Assembly (NCBI GenBank): GCA_017307165.1
Contig: JAFKGK010000010.1
Location: 1 to 64,000 of the forward strand
DNA length: 64,000 bases
DNA from: Candidatus Melainabacteria bacterium
GTDB taxonomy: Bacteria > Cyanobacteriota > Vampirovibrionia > Obscuribacterales > Obscuribacteraceae
Direction: 5' to 3'
In this document: positions 20,458 through 28,650 of the stretch, piece by piece
Layout of the letters: every line of letters begins with the position of its first letter
How positions within the stretch are numbered: position 1 is the stretch's first letter
The notes under the pieces: model-generated
What the model was told of the DNA's origin: nothing
Database searches by the model: none
The model's input: the letters and a program-made list of their open reading frames with translations, nothing else
Position numbers and translations under genes: made by a program

Positions 20458-20564
20458 GATTGCCTAGATTATATTAGAAATCCCCGGGTTTTCACTGGGG
20501 CTACCTTGGCTTGCCGATGCTTAAATCAAAATAGCTCTATTCAGGTAAACTCAGGTATAAAAAA

Positions 20565-22283
20565 ATGCATCGACAAAGTTTGGCTCTGGCTCTCATTCTC
20601 GCGCCGATGCTGGCTGCAGGGAGCCTGCAATCGCCAGGAGCGGCGCAGGCTGAGAGCAAACCCTCCAAGACCTCGACTCTAACTGGCATGTCCGCCTTGC
20701 CGGTGCGCGAAGTAACGATCTTCAAGGACGGACATGCTCTCGTCACGCGGGAGGGCAAGGTCGCGATCGATGGTGATGGCAATGCAACTATAGGCAATCT
20801 GCCCAGGCCTGTACTTGGCACCTTTTTTCCCTATAGTCCCGATCATCGCATCGCGGAGGTGCGCGCGGGCCGCAAAAAATTTGCCACAACAAAAACCAGT
20901 CTGACAATACCGGAGATGCTGGCAGCCAATATCGGCAAGTCGGCCCAGATCGAACTACAATATGGGGAAGGGCAGGGCATGCGGATGTCGGTCATTTCCG
21001 GGCGCTTGGCGCGGATTCCGGAACGCTCGGGACGCGAGGTCGATCCTCTGGCCGACGATAGCGATGCCGACCTCATGCCAGGTGTCAAAAGCGATCTGAT
21101 CGAGGTCGAAACAGATCATGGCATGGCGCTCTTACCAATGCACAAGATCGTGAGCGTGATCTTTAAAGATAGCCCTGCAGATAGATTTGCAGAAGAAACA
21201 GTGAAAGATTATCTGCAGATGCATTTGGCGGGTATGACTGGCAGCGCAGGGGCGTCTGACAGGCAAGCCAGAGTCGGCATTATGTATGTCGAACAAGGAT
21301 TGAGATGGTTGCCGAGCTATCGCCTCTCTATCGATGGCAACGGCAAGGCTCATATGACTCTCCAGGCTACTTTGATAAATGATCTGATCGATCTAGCCGA
21401 TGTATCGACCAACCTTGTGATCGGCGTGCCAAATTTTCAATTTAAAGACTCTGTCGATCCTATCGCTCTCGGGCGACAACTGGCCAGAGTAGCCGAAAGC
21501 GCACCAGCACAATCCTATCTGCGCTACGCAAACAATGCTATAGCCTCGCAAGTAGCGGCAGGCGACGCGGCAATTTTGCCAGGCACCCCCGGTGGTGCTG
21601 CACCCGACCAAGCTGCTGATGGGCTTGATGGCAGTCAAAACGAAGATCTCTTTGTCTTTCACCTCGATCATGTAAGTTGCAAAAAAGGCGAGCGGCTAGT
21701 AGTGCCGGTCCAACAATACGATCTAGATTATCGCGATCTCTATCAGATCGATTTGGCGGCGGTGCCACCAAATGAGGTGCAGGCAACCGGATCAGACTAT
21801 AAGATCAAAGACACAGTGAGAGTCTCTCACCAATTGAGGCTGGCAAATAGCTCAAAGCAGCCCTTTACGACTGCACCAATACTGATCGAAAAGTCAAATC
21901 GGGTCATCGCTCAGTCACTCATGCGCTATACCAATCCAGGCAGCGAGGCGGATCTGACTCTGACGGATGCGGTCAATGTGAGGGCTGATAAGCAGGAGCA
22001 GGAGACTGCACGCGAGATGCAAAAAGAATACGTAAAAATCTCGCTGGCAGGCAAAATCGAGATCAAAAATCTTACCGGCAAGCCAATCGATCTAGAGATC
22101 AAACGTCGTGTTCTTGGCACAGTGGACAAGGTGCCTCAGGGCAAGGCTGTCATGCTCGATTATCATAATTGGCCGCAATGGTGGTCGCTAAAAAATGGCA
22201 TGGGCGAATGCCGCTGGCAAATCAAGCTGCAAGCAAATGAAACCAGAGGACTAGATTACACCTGGCATTATTTTTGGAAATAG
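20565..22283 (+). CDS. secreted DUF4139-like protein
   Basis: This 572-residue protein has a signal peptide (about 1-29, ending AQA). The N-terminal REVTIFKDGHALVTREG strand pattern and the central GLRWLPSYRLSI followed by ATLINDL resemble DUF4139/mucoidy-inhibitor-A-like families, which are beta-rich. The C-terminal third is also beta-rich (LRLANSSKQPFTTAPILI, DLEIKRRVLGTV) and ends with aromatic residues. It is probably periplasmic or surface-attached. Function is unknown. It is divergent from the Sel1 operon and convergent with a short hypothetical gene 34 bases downstream. Confidence 0.8.
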   Translation: MHRQSLALALILAPMLAAGSLQSPGAAQAESKPSKTSTLTGMSALPVREVTIFKDGHALVTREGKVAIDGDGNATIGNLPRPVLGTFFPYSPDHRIAEVRAGRKKFATTKTSLTIPEMLAANIGKSAQIELQYGEGQGMRMSVISGRLARIPERSGREVDPLADDSDADLMPGVKSDLIEVETDHGMALLPMHKIVSVIFKDSPADRFAEETVKDYLQMHLAGMTGSAGASDRQARVGIMYVEQGLRWLPSYRLSIDGNGKAHMTLQATLINDLIDLADVSTNLVIGVPNFQFKDSVDPIALGRQLARVAESAPAQSYLRYANNAIASQVAAGDAAILPGTPGGAAPDQAADGLDGSQNEDLFVFHLDHVSCKKGERLVVPVQQYDLDYRDLYQIDLAAVPPNEVQATGSDYKIKDTVRVSHQLRLANSSKQPFTTAPILIEKSNRVIAQSLMRYTNPGSEADLTLTDAVNVRADKQEQETAREMQKEYVKISLAGKIEIKNLTGKPIDLEIKRRVLGTVDKVPQGKAVMLDYHNWPQWWSLKNGMGECRWQIKLQANETRGLDYTWHYFWK

Positions 22284-22317
22284 AATTTTTGTAGGGAATC
22301 CAAGGTCTATTTTTAGA

Positions 22318-22773
22318 CTAATACGGGGGGATCATGGACGGGCAGGCCTGCGCCTTTTCTCTCTGGGCGGCATGCTGCTGGACAAAATCGGCGCCAAAGT
22401 GCTCGGCACCGATAAAGGCACGCTCACGCTCCATGGCCACAGCGGCAGGATCGGTCCAGGTATCATAGGGAAAATCAGCGCTTTTTTGGCGGCGGAACCA
22501 GATCTCGACACCTTCTTTCTTCCAGACTATGACGGCTGGCAGAGGTTGATCTTCGTCACTATGCTTTTGCAGTCCCATCAGAACGGAGCGGGGCAGCTTG
22601 ACGACCATGCCGCCAGGGAAGAGCTTGACTTCGTGTTCGCGGATGGCCTCGATGACCTCGGAGCTCAGTTTGTGAACTGCTACAAGAGAATCATTCTCTT
22701 GTCTACAGAAAGGCAAGGCCTTGAGATATTCGAGAAAGACCTGGGCTTGTGCTTGGGAGACAGCATCAGACAT
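22318..22773 (-). CDS. hypothetical protein
   Basis: This 151-residue soluble protein is not recognised. It has mixed alpha/beta character (GMVVKLPRSVLMGLQ, PLPAVIVWKKEGVEIWFR) and an alanine/glutamine-rich helical tail. There is no signal peptide or membrane segment. It lies between convergent and divergent neighbours: 34 bases from the DUF4139-like gene and 190 bases from the FHA gene. An antisense frame of similar length (22372-22932) exists, but this strand has a more natural amino-acid composition. Confidence 0.65.
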   Translation of the reverse strand: MSDAVSQAQAQVFLEYLKALPFCRQENDSLVAVHKLSSEVIEAIREHEVKLFPGGMVVKLPRSVLMGLQKHSDEDQPLPAVIVWKKEGVEIWFRRQKSADFPYDTWTDPAAVAMERERAFIGAEHFGADFVQQHAAQREKAQACPSMIPPY

Positions 22774-22963
22774 CTAAAATCCTTTCGAAATGAAAAATGT
22801 AGCTCTCCAAGACTTACCCAGCTCCGGACAAATATAAATCGTGCGGCCGATAATCAAGGAGATATTGTGATTTGCCGCCATGCAGAGTCTCGGCTTGTTA
22901 AGATTGGGGCGAGCGTGGCACATCATAGATGAGACCCACTTTTATACCTACGAAACGGGCACG

Positions 22964-25351
22964 ATGGATAATCAAGAAGGAAACAAGACCCCCACTGCAT
23001 ACCTGGTCGATCTGGTATCAAACCGCAAGATCCCGGTATCAATACCTAGATGCCGAGTAGGCCGCGATGATCTCAACGACATCGTCATATCGGGCGACCA
23101 ATCGATTTCGCGTTTTCACTTTATCATCAACTGGGAAAATGGCGAATTTACCGTACAGGACGCAAAAAGCCGCCACGGGAGCTTTCTCAATGGCAACCAG
23201 ATCGCTGGACCCGAACCAATAAAGGATGGAGATGTCCTCAAAGTAGGAGTTTCACTGTTTTGGTTTGTTGTCGAGTCCCAGGCAAGCGATGCAGCGCCTG
23301 TGGCGCCTCCAAAAGTCTCAGGCGCCGAAGGCGATGGTATAGAAATGAAGGCGGGGGCTCAAGAAGGGCCCGGTGGACGCACTAGACTATCCATGGATAG
23401 CACGCAAGAGCTCGGACGTCCAGATCCTGCGATCCTGGACAAATTGGAGCAAGCGGCCAACTCGATCAAGGTCGAGGACATGGCGAACAAAGACGAAGCA
23501 CCGCCCAAGTCTCGCAAATCCGAAAAAGGCAAGGCTTCGCTGGCTAGTTTATTGCAACCTCTGCAGGACGATAGCGACGAGGGCAAAAAAGAAGAGCCAA
23601 AGGAGAGCGTCATCTCCAAGCTCAAGCAAAAAGAAAAAGAACTCCTCGAGGGCCTAGACGAAAGCGAGGCGGACAGAGAGGCGGACGATAAGAGTCGTCG
23701 GTCGCGTTCGACAGCTCAAGAGACCATGCACAGCATGCCGGCCCTGACTCCAGATCTCACTCAGGGTCCAGATGCGAGCCAAGCTCAAGATCAAGCCAAA
23801 GATCAAGATCAAAATAATAAAGATGAGGATAAAAATAGCGAGCCGGTATTTCCGCCCAAGGTCCTTAACAAGCCATCGGATACCATGACTCTCGAGGCCT
23901 TGATCCCAAATGATGGCAGTGCAGATTCCTTAAAATCTTCGGATAAAGATGCCATTGATGCTCCGCAACCTGAAATAATCGAAGGCGCTGAGATTGCCCA
24001 GTTGCGATCGGGTGCTGAGCTCGATGGTCTCGTGGACGCGCTCGTGCCGGATCAGATCGCGGATGGTCCCGAAAATATCGAGACTCTCGCAGACGAAGCC
24101 AACTCAGCCGGTACAGACAATACTGATGCAGGTGATGCGGCGACACCAGACATAAGGGAGATTGCTCAAGCCATCGCCCAAAATCTAGATGGTGATGCTG
24201 ACGACGTCAGTGATGCCCGTATCAAGTCTCTGTCGGCAGCGATGCCGCAAGATGATAGCAATGCTCTCTTGTCTTTTGCTACAGATGAGGAGGAAAGTGC
24301 TCGAGATCTAGTGAAGGCCGAAGAAAATTCTGAGGACAAATCACAAGAACAAGAGCCGATTCCACAGCTTATTCCCGAAGAAGAGAGCGCAGTCCATGAA
24401 GAAGCGGCTGCAGAATCACAAACAGAAGAAGTAAAGGCAGAGGAATCAAAAGAAGAAAACGAAGCACAGGCAGTGGTGGCCGAGGCCCCAGATGCTATGA
24501 AACAAGAGACAGTACCATCGGATACTGCTCATTCGGACAACAAGCAAGTAGAGCAAGCTGAGCCGGTCGAAGCCTCACACCACAATGGTAATGGCGTCTC
24601 TTTACGGGGCATCGACATTACGGCTCAAGATATCAATTTAATTCAAGCGGGGACAAGACCAGTGCCGGAATGGACCAAAAAATATTTTGCTGACGAGATC
24701 GCAGTGCTCAATAAAGAGCTCGAGGGTCTCAATGAACAAGTGCGCCAGGCACAAAACAAAATAAAAGAAGTCGAGACGCGCGTCTCGCTTACCCGCAGTA
24801 TTCGCAATACTCTATTGACTGCGACTGGGGATGAGCTAGTCGAAGCAACGGCTCGCGTCCTTGGCCTGCTGGGCTGGAAGGTCACTACCGATCAAGAAGA
24901 TAAGCACGAATTGCGTCTCGAACAGGACGAAAAAAATGTATGTATTGCTCGAATCATCTGGACATCCACCAATGCCGAGCGTTCGCATTTAGGGCAGTTG
25001 TCCATCAGTCAGACTCGCTTCTGGTGCGAAAAGGGCGTGGAGCCCAAGGGTATCCTGATCGTATCCAAGATATCGGAGCAGGCACCCGAAAAAATGGGCG
25101 AGTCTCAGGACGACATTGAGTTGGCAGACTACGCTGCCAAGAAAAATGTTTGCTTGATGACTACCATGCAACTTTTGGCCCTCTACAAAGAAGTAGCCTT
25201 AACCGATGCTAATCCAGAGAGCTTGCGCCAGGCTGTAATCAGCGCGTCTGGCTGGTTGTCGGGCCACAATCTCGAACCTGGTACTGCTGAAATAGCAGAA
25301 GATAATCAACAAGGCGCAGGAAATAAGCTAAGCTCATTGCTCTCTGCTTAG
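22964..25351 (+). CDS. FHA-domain protein with acidic linker, coiled coil and nuclease-fold-like C-terminus
   Basis: This 795-residue protein has three parts. Residues about 12-105 are a phosphothreonine-binding FHA domain with R34, S49-R-F-H and N76 in place. Residues about 110-560 are low-complexity, very acidic and Glu/Asp/Gln/Ala-rich, probably disordered. Residues about 575-625 form a coiled coil (LNKELEGLNEQVRQAQNKIKEVETRVSL is its core), followed by an alpha/beta domain (VEATARVLGLLGWKV, then GILIVSK, then CLMTTMQLLALY) that resembles restriction-endonuclease-like folds without an obvious catalytic D-ExK. Start 22964 is chosen over 22880 because the FHA strands begin soon after it. A Thr kinase partner is inferred. 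Confidence 0.82.
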   Translation: MDNQEGNKTPTAYLVDLVSNRKIPVSIPRCRVGRDDLNDIVISGDQSISRFHFIINWENGEFTVQDAKSRHGSFLNGNQIAGPEPIKDGDVLKVGVSLFWFVVESQASDAAPVAPPKVSGAEGDGIEMKAGAQEGPGGRTRLSMDSTQELGRPDPAILDKLEQAANSIKVEDMANKDEAPPKSRKSEKGKASLASLLQPLQDDSDEGKKEEPKESVISKLKQKEKELLEGLDESEADREADDKSRRSRSTAQETMHSMPALTPDLTQGPDASQAQDQAKDQDQNNKDEDKNSEPVFPPKVLNKPSDTMTLEALIPNDGSADSLKSSDKDAIDAPQPEIIEGAEIAQLRSGAELDGLVDALVPDQIADGPENIETLADEANSAGTDNTDAGDAATPDIREIAQAIAQNLDGDADDVSDARIKSLSAAMPQDDSNALLSFATDEEESARDLVKAEENSEDKSQEQEPIPQLIPEEESAVHEEAAAESQTEEVKAEESKEENEAQAVVAEAPDAMKQETVPSDTAHSDNKQVEQAEPVEASHHNGNGVSLRGIDITAQDINLIQAGTRPVPEWTKKYFADEIAVLNKELEGLNEQVRQAQNKIKEVETRVSLTRSIRNTLLTATGDELVEATARVLGLLGWKVTTDQEDKHELRLEQDEKNVCIARIIWTSTNAERSHLGQLSISQTRFWCEKGVEPKGILIVSKISEQAPEKMGESQDDIELADYAAKKNVCLMTTMQLLALYKEVALTDANPESLRQAVISASGWLSGHNLEPGTAEIAEDNQQGAGNKLSSLLSA

Positions 25352-25376
25352 AATTCTCTTTCGACTTATCGGTTAA

Positions 25377-26405
25377 GTGTTCAAACAAAAAGCGTCTCTT
25401 TCGATAATTTTGACGACCGGCACGATCCTTTTAACGGGTCTTGCCGGTTGTTTTAATACGCTTAGTGCTGGGGCGGCCACTCCAGCGGCAGTCAACAATC
25501 TCAAAAAAAACTGGCATCATATCCGGCGAGAAAAGCTAAAAAGTCCTTACCAGGCCTTGATGCAAAACAACCTGGACTTGCTGGAAGCGCCAAATGTAAA
25601 TGATGGCAAGCTCTCACCAGGGGCCTCGACTTTGGCTCAGACACTGGGCGTATCGGCCAAGCTGTCTGAGTTGATGACCTTGCCGACCACAACTGAGCGT
25701 CAAAAATTTGCGGCAATGGTCCTCAAACAGGAAATAATCGAAGCGGTCTTGTGCCAGAGCCTGGAGGTGCGTAGCTGTCTGGGGAGATTGGATGTAGAAA
25801 TAGCCGAGGCGGATGATCTGCAGGCTTTTTTGCAAGAAAAGCGTGACAAGGCCATCAGACTCAACACTATTGCAAACTTTATCTCGGGTGGTATCACTGG
25901 CATCATCGGCGGTTCGATGGATATCGGCGGGGTGGATGAGCGTGGACCTGGTTCTATCGATATTGGCGAGGGCATAACTCAGACCTCGCTGGCCTTGCTC
26001 GCGCTCAAGCAGCAAAGTGGTGAGAAGCACCTGATGGAAGGTCTCCCGTCCATGCTCGCTCGGATATTCGATCAAGATGGGCAAAGGACTTATGCGCCTT
26101 CGCGAGATTATCCCAAGTCTGTCTGGGATTTTATCAATGAGGTGCCTCCTGGGCAGACTGAGAGTCGCAGGTCGATCTTGATCAGACACTGGAAAGAACT
26201 CAAGATCGTGGGCCGTCACAAAGTAGCTAAGGCGGTGCAGCAGTCGCAATTGTCGCACGTGACGGCAACCCATCCCAATACGACAGTGACTATAGATCTG
26301 TTAGATGCGCGGTCGGCGATGCTGCATGATGTGCGGGCTGTGATCAGCCAGATGGATCATTATCTCTTGGAAATAATGCAGGAAGTGCGCTCTAAAAAGC
26401 TCTAG
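25377..26405 (+). CDS. putative lipoprotein of unknown function
   Basis: This 342-residue protein starts with a lipoprotein signal: a charged N-terminus, a hydrophobic core and the lipobox LAGC around residues 22-25. The mature part is helical with a glycine-rich segment (FISGGITGIIGGSMDIGGV at about 170-190) and no known domain. The start is GTG. It follows the FHA gene by 25 bases, so the two are probably co-transcribed. A surface or periplasmic role is likely from the signal alone; nothing more can be said. Confidence 0.75.
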   Translation: MFKQKASLSIILTTGTILLTGLAGCFNTLSAGAATPAAVNNLKKNWHHIRREKLKSPYQALMQNNLDLLEAPNVNDGKLSPGASTLAQTLGVSAKLSELMTLPTTTERQKFAAMVLKQEIIEAVLCQSLEVRSCLGRLDVEIAEADDLQAFLQEKRDKAIRLNTIANFISGGITGIIGGSMDIGGVDERGPGSIDIGEGITQTSLALLALKQQSGEKHLMEGLPSMLARIFDQDGQRTYAPSRDYPKSVWDFINEVPPGQTESRRSILIRHWKELKIVGRHKVAKAVQQSQLSHVTATHPNTTVTIDLLDARSAMLHDVRAVISQMDHYLLEIMQEVRSKKL

Positions 26406-26443
26406 ATCTCAGGGCGTACATGCATCCAGCAAGATTTTTAGAA

Positions 26444-27184
26444 TCAACGTTTGCAGCGATAAGTGACACCGCAGCCGGAGCGCGGGTACTGGGGCTGTTG
26501 ATAGGTGGACCAGCCGCGGGTTGGTGGCATTTGTCGGGGGAAATGGTCATATCCATATCCGGGACCGCCATAGTTGAACTGTCCGCCGCCATGATGCCTG
26601 CGTCCACCGCTCAACACAGTGCCAAGAACGGTACCGATACCAAGACCAATGATGGCCGAACCGGCGTCGAGACCGCCTGAGCGAGGGGCTCTTTCATAGA
26701 CGGGAGGTTGGTCGTAACCAGGATCGTAGGGAGGCACGTCGGGATTGCCTCGGTAGACTGGAGGTGCGTCCGAACCAGCGTAATAGTCGTCGGATTGTCC
26801 GCGTCCTCTTACCTGATCGTCATTGCTCTGAAAATATCCTGAAATCGTCGCGACATCTTGCTTCTCGAAGAGAGGGCGGCCGTCGTTGCCCTGCATCTGA
26901 TAGCCTTGCCGGTCAGTGAGAGGGTTGAGTACCGACACCCGAATAGCGTCATCGGCCACCTGGGTGATTAATAGATCCGCGCCTGTATTTTTTTGATCGT
27001 TAGCCTGCACCTTACTGGCAAATGCAAGAGCAGTATCGCTGTCCATACGCGAAAACTGATCTCTCAGACGGTCTGCCGCACCATCCGCGTCTCCGCGATC
27101 CAATTGCTTTGCAATACTTTTGGCATCGGATTGTAGATCCATGGACGATTCCTCTTTAGTGCCTGCTGAGTCGTATTGTGCCAT
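26444..27184 (-). CDS. hypothetical protein with glycine zipper and Gly/Tyr/Pro-rich tail
   Basis: This 246-residue protein is not recognised. The N-terminal 110 residues are acidic and helical (SDAKSIAKQLDRGDADGAADRLRD is the start of this). A middle region is rich in Pro, Tyr and Asp (YDPGYDQPPVYERAP). A short glycine-zipper-like hydrophobic stretch at about 175-195 (SAIIGLGIGTVLGTVLSGG) is followed by a His/Gly/Tyr-rich tail with two cysteines at the end. There is no signal peptide. The low-complexity tail resembles proteins that associate with membranes or surfaces. It is convergent with the lipoprotein gene. Confidence 0.65.
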   Translation of the reverse strand: MAQYDSAGTKEESSMDLQSDAKSIAKQLDRGDADGAADRLRDQFSRMDSDTALAFASKVQANDQKNTGADLLITQVADDAIRVSVLNPLTDRQGYQMQGNDGRPLFEKQDVATISGYFQSNDDQVRGRGQSDDYYAGSDAPPVYRGNPDVPPYDPGYDQPPVYERAPRSGGLDAGSAIIGLGIGTVLGTVLSGGRRHHGGGQFNYGGPGYGYDHFPRQMPPTRGWSTYQQPQYPRSGCGVTYRCKR

Positions 27185-27274
27185 CTAAGTCCGATCAGGC
27201 AACTGGGGAAACTACGAAGTCCAAAAGGATCGCGACAAGGATAAAGATCATTAGAAGGAAGAGGCGCAATATCA

Positions 27275-28240
27275 TTAGTAGAACTCATCAAAATCAGGGA
27301 TGGAGCTCTTGAGAGCATATTTGCTATAGAGATCAGAAAGCGCCATTTTTGGTATAGGCTCCATGGATGGTGGCAAATCTATGATCTTGAGGCGAGGGTT
27401 TTTGTGGTCACGCTTTAGAGGCCAAAATCTACGCTCGCTAATGCTTTCTGATAGCCATTGGGGCATTTGCGGGATAAGCTTGATGATGCCTTCACGAAAA
27501 TCGCTGCGTACTGGAACGCAGCCTAGGAGCTCTTTGTCAAATGCATCGAAAAAACCGGAGCCCAGGGTCTGGGCGAGGTTCATCCAATAGCCCCCAGTCT
27601 GCCTGAAGGCACGAGCCTTTTTGGCGCTGATTCGTTTGATCTTGATGTAGATTTTTTTATCCAGTGAGAAAAAGCGTGAAGGACCCTGGCCGCTAAAAAA
27701 TGTAATTTCGCTATAGTCGATAGCCGGATCGATGATGCGATGTGAAAAGGGCTTGTCGCAAGCGCCGAGGTCTTCGGCGGCTTTCTCTCTCTCTTCGGCC
27801 TTGATTTTTTCTTGAGCGAGTTTTTTACGGTTCTCTATAGCTAGTTGTTCGAGAAAATACCTCTTTTCGTCAGTATCTATGCCATAAAGAGCGGGCAACT
27901 CTGCGAGCTCTGTGGTACGGACTTTTTTGAGATCATCATCAAGAGAGGGGATCAGACGAAAGGCGCGGGCTAGAGTCTGTCCAGCAGCCATGACCTTTTT
28001 ATTGAAGGCGCGAGCCTTAAGCTCGGCCATTTTTCTAAAAGATGGAATGACTGGAGCATCATACATTACATACTGATAGAGACCATAGGTGAGGCGATGC
28101 AAGACGCCCTCTCTATTTAGGCGGTGAAGGCAAATATCGATACTGGCCCTCGAACCGAGATGCAAGAGTTCCTGGTTGCAGACGTGATCGCCTTTTTTGA
28201 GGGTCTTTAAATAAGCTGCGATGCGCATAGAAGTGGTCAT
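27275..28240 (-). CDS. AbiEi/DUF6088-like winged-helix protein with novel C-terminus
   Basis: This 321-residue protein has an N-terminal winged helix at about residues 3-58 (KTLKKGDHVCNQELLHLGSR, then CLHRLNREGVLHRLTYGLYQY) matching the pattern of DUF6088/AbiEi-type antitoxins, where the wing ends in a GLY motif. Residues about 100-160 are a charged helical region with a basic, Glu/Lys-rich coiled coil. The C-terminal half (about 170-321) is basic with aromatics and is not recognised. A canonical AbiEii nucleotidyltransferase toxin is not adjacent, so a role in a defence or conflict system is inference. ATG start. Confidence 0.6.
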   Translation of the reverse strand: MTTSMRIAAYLKTLKKGDHVCNQELLHLGSRASIDICLHRLNREGVLHRLTYGLYQYVMYDAPVIPSFRKMAELKARAFNKKVMAAGQTLARAFRLIPSLDDDLKKVRTTELAELPALYGIDTDEKRYFLEQLAIENRKKLAQEKIKAEEREKAAEDLGACDKPFSHRIIDPAIDYSEITFFSGQGPSRFFSLDKKIYIKIKRISAKKARAFRQTGGYWMNLAQTLGSGFFDAFDKELLGCVPVRSDFREGIIKLIPQMPQWLSESISERRFWPLKRDHKNPRLKIIDLPPSMEPIPKMALSDLYSKYALKSSIPDFDEFY

Positions 28241-28444
28241 CTCTAATTTGATGCTCCTGAAATGATGGATTCAGGGGATGCCTATAAGTCTGTGAGTATT
28301 GTCATTGACCGCGGAAATCCATTAAACATCAAGGCATGAGCAATTTGCTTAAACGGGGCATAGAGGCTGGGGTTTGGCCTGGAGGCGGATTTTTGGAGTT
28401 TTAGATTAAATTGGTGGCAATAGATGTCCCGAGCACCGCATATG

Positions 28445-28482
28445 GCGGCGGAAAGAAATTTTCGAAAATTTCTTTCCGCCGC
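28445..28482. repeat. dispersed palindromic repeat, copy 2 (perfect)
   Basis: This is a perfect 38-bp palindrome: GCGGCGGAAAGAAATTTTC followed at once by GAAAATTTCTTTCCGCCGC. The inner 22 bases are the same as in copy 1, and the outer GCGGC/GCCGC arms are shared with copy 1. No loop separates the arms, so it could extrude as a cruciform or bind a dimeric protein as DNA. Confidence 0.9.
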
Positions 28483-28578
28483 AGCCCAGTGATGATCGAA
28501 ACAATGTCTGAGAAGCCAGGCGACAAGCCCAGTGCTCAGAGAGCCCGATCGAGGCACTCGAGAGCCTCATCATTGCCA

Positions 28579-28612
28579 GGTCGAAAGAAAATTTCGAAAT
28601 TTTCTTTCGACC
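28579..28612. repeat. dispersed palindromic repeat, copy 3 (perfect)
   Basis: This is a perfect 34-bp palindrome: GGTCGAAAGAAAATTTC followed by GAAATTTTCTTTCGACC. Its centre is 132 bp from the centre of copy 2. The bases after it (CCACCTCAAATCAGGTCATA at 28618-28637) resemble those after copy 1 (CCACCTGATTTCAGATCATA at 3444-3463), so the repeated unit may be longer than the palindrome. Confidence 0.9.
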
Positions 28613-28650
28613 GCCATCCACCTCAAATCAGGTCATAGCCACTCCAAAAT

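Larger units (their letters stand above)
28241..28650. other. gene-free region with two palindromes
   Basis: This 410-base stretch separates the AbiEi-like gene from the methyltransferase gene, both leftward. It holds two palindromic repeats (28445-28482 and 28579-28612) and no convincing ORF; short frames across it translate the palindromes as KISKISF-type strings and are spurious. The AbiEi-like gene's promoter is expected in the first 200 bases. Confidence 0.7.

Noticed and set aside
28406-28638. Short overlapping ORFs between the AbiEi-like and methyltransferase genes
   Set aside because: Frames occur on both strands through the same palindromes and lack ribosome sites; a toxin or antitoxin partner gene could not be supported here.
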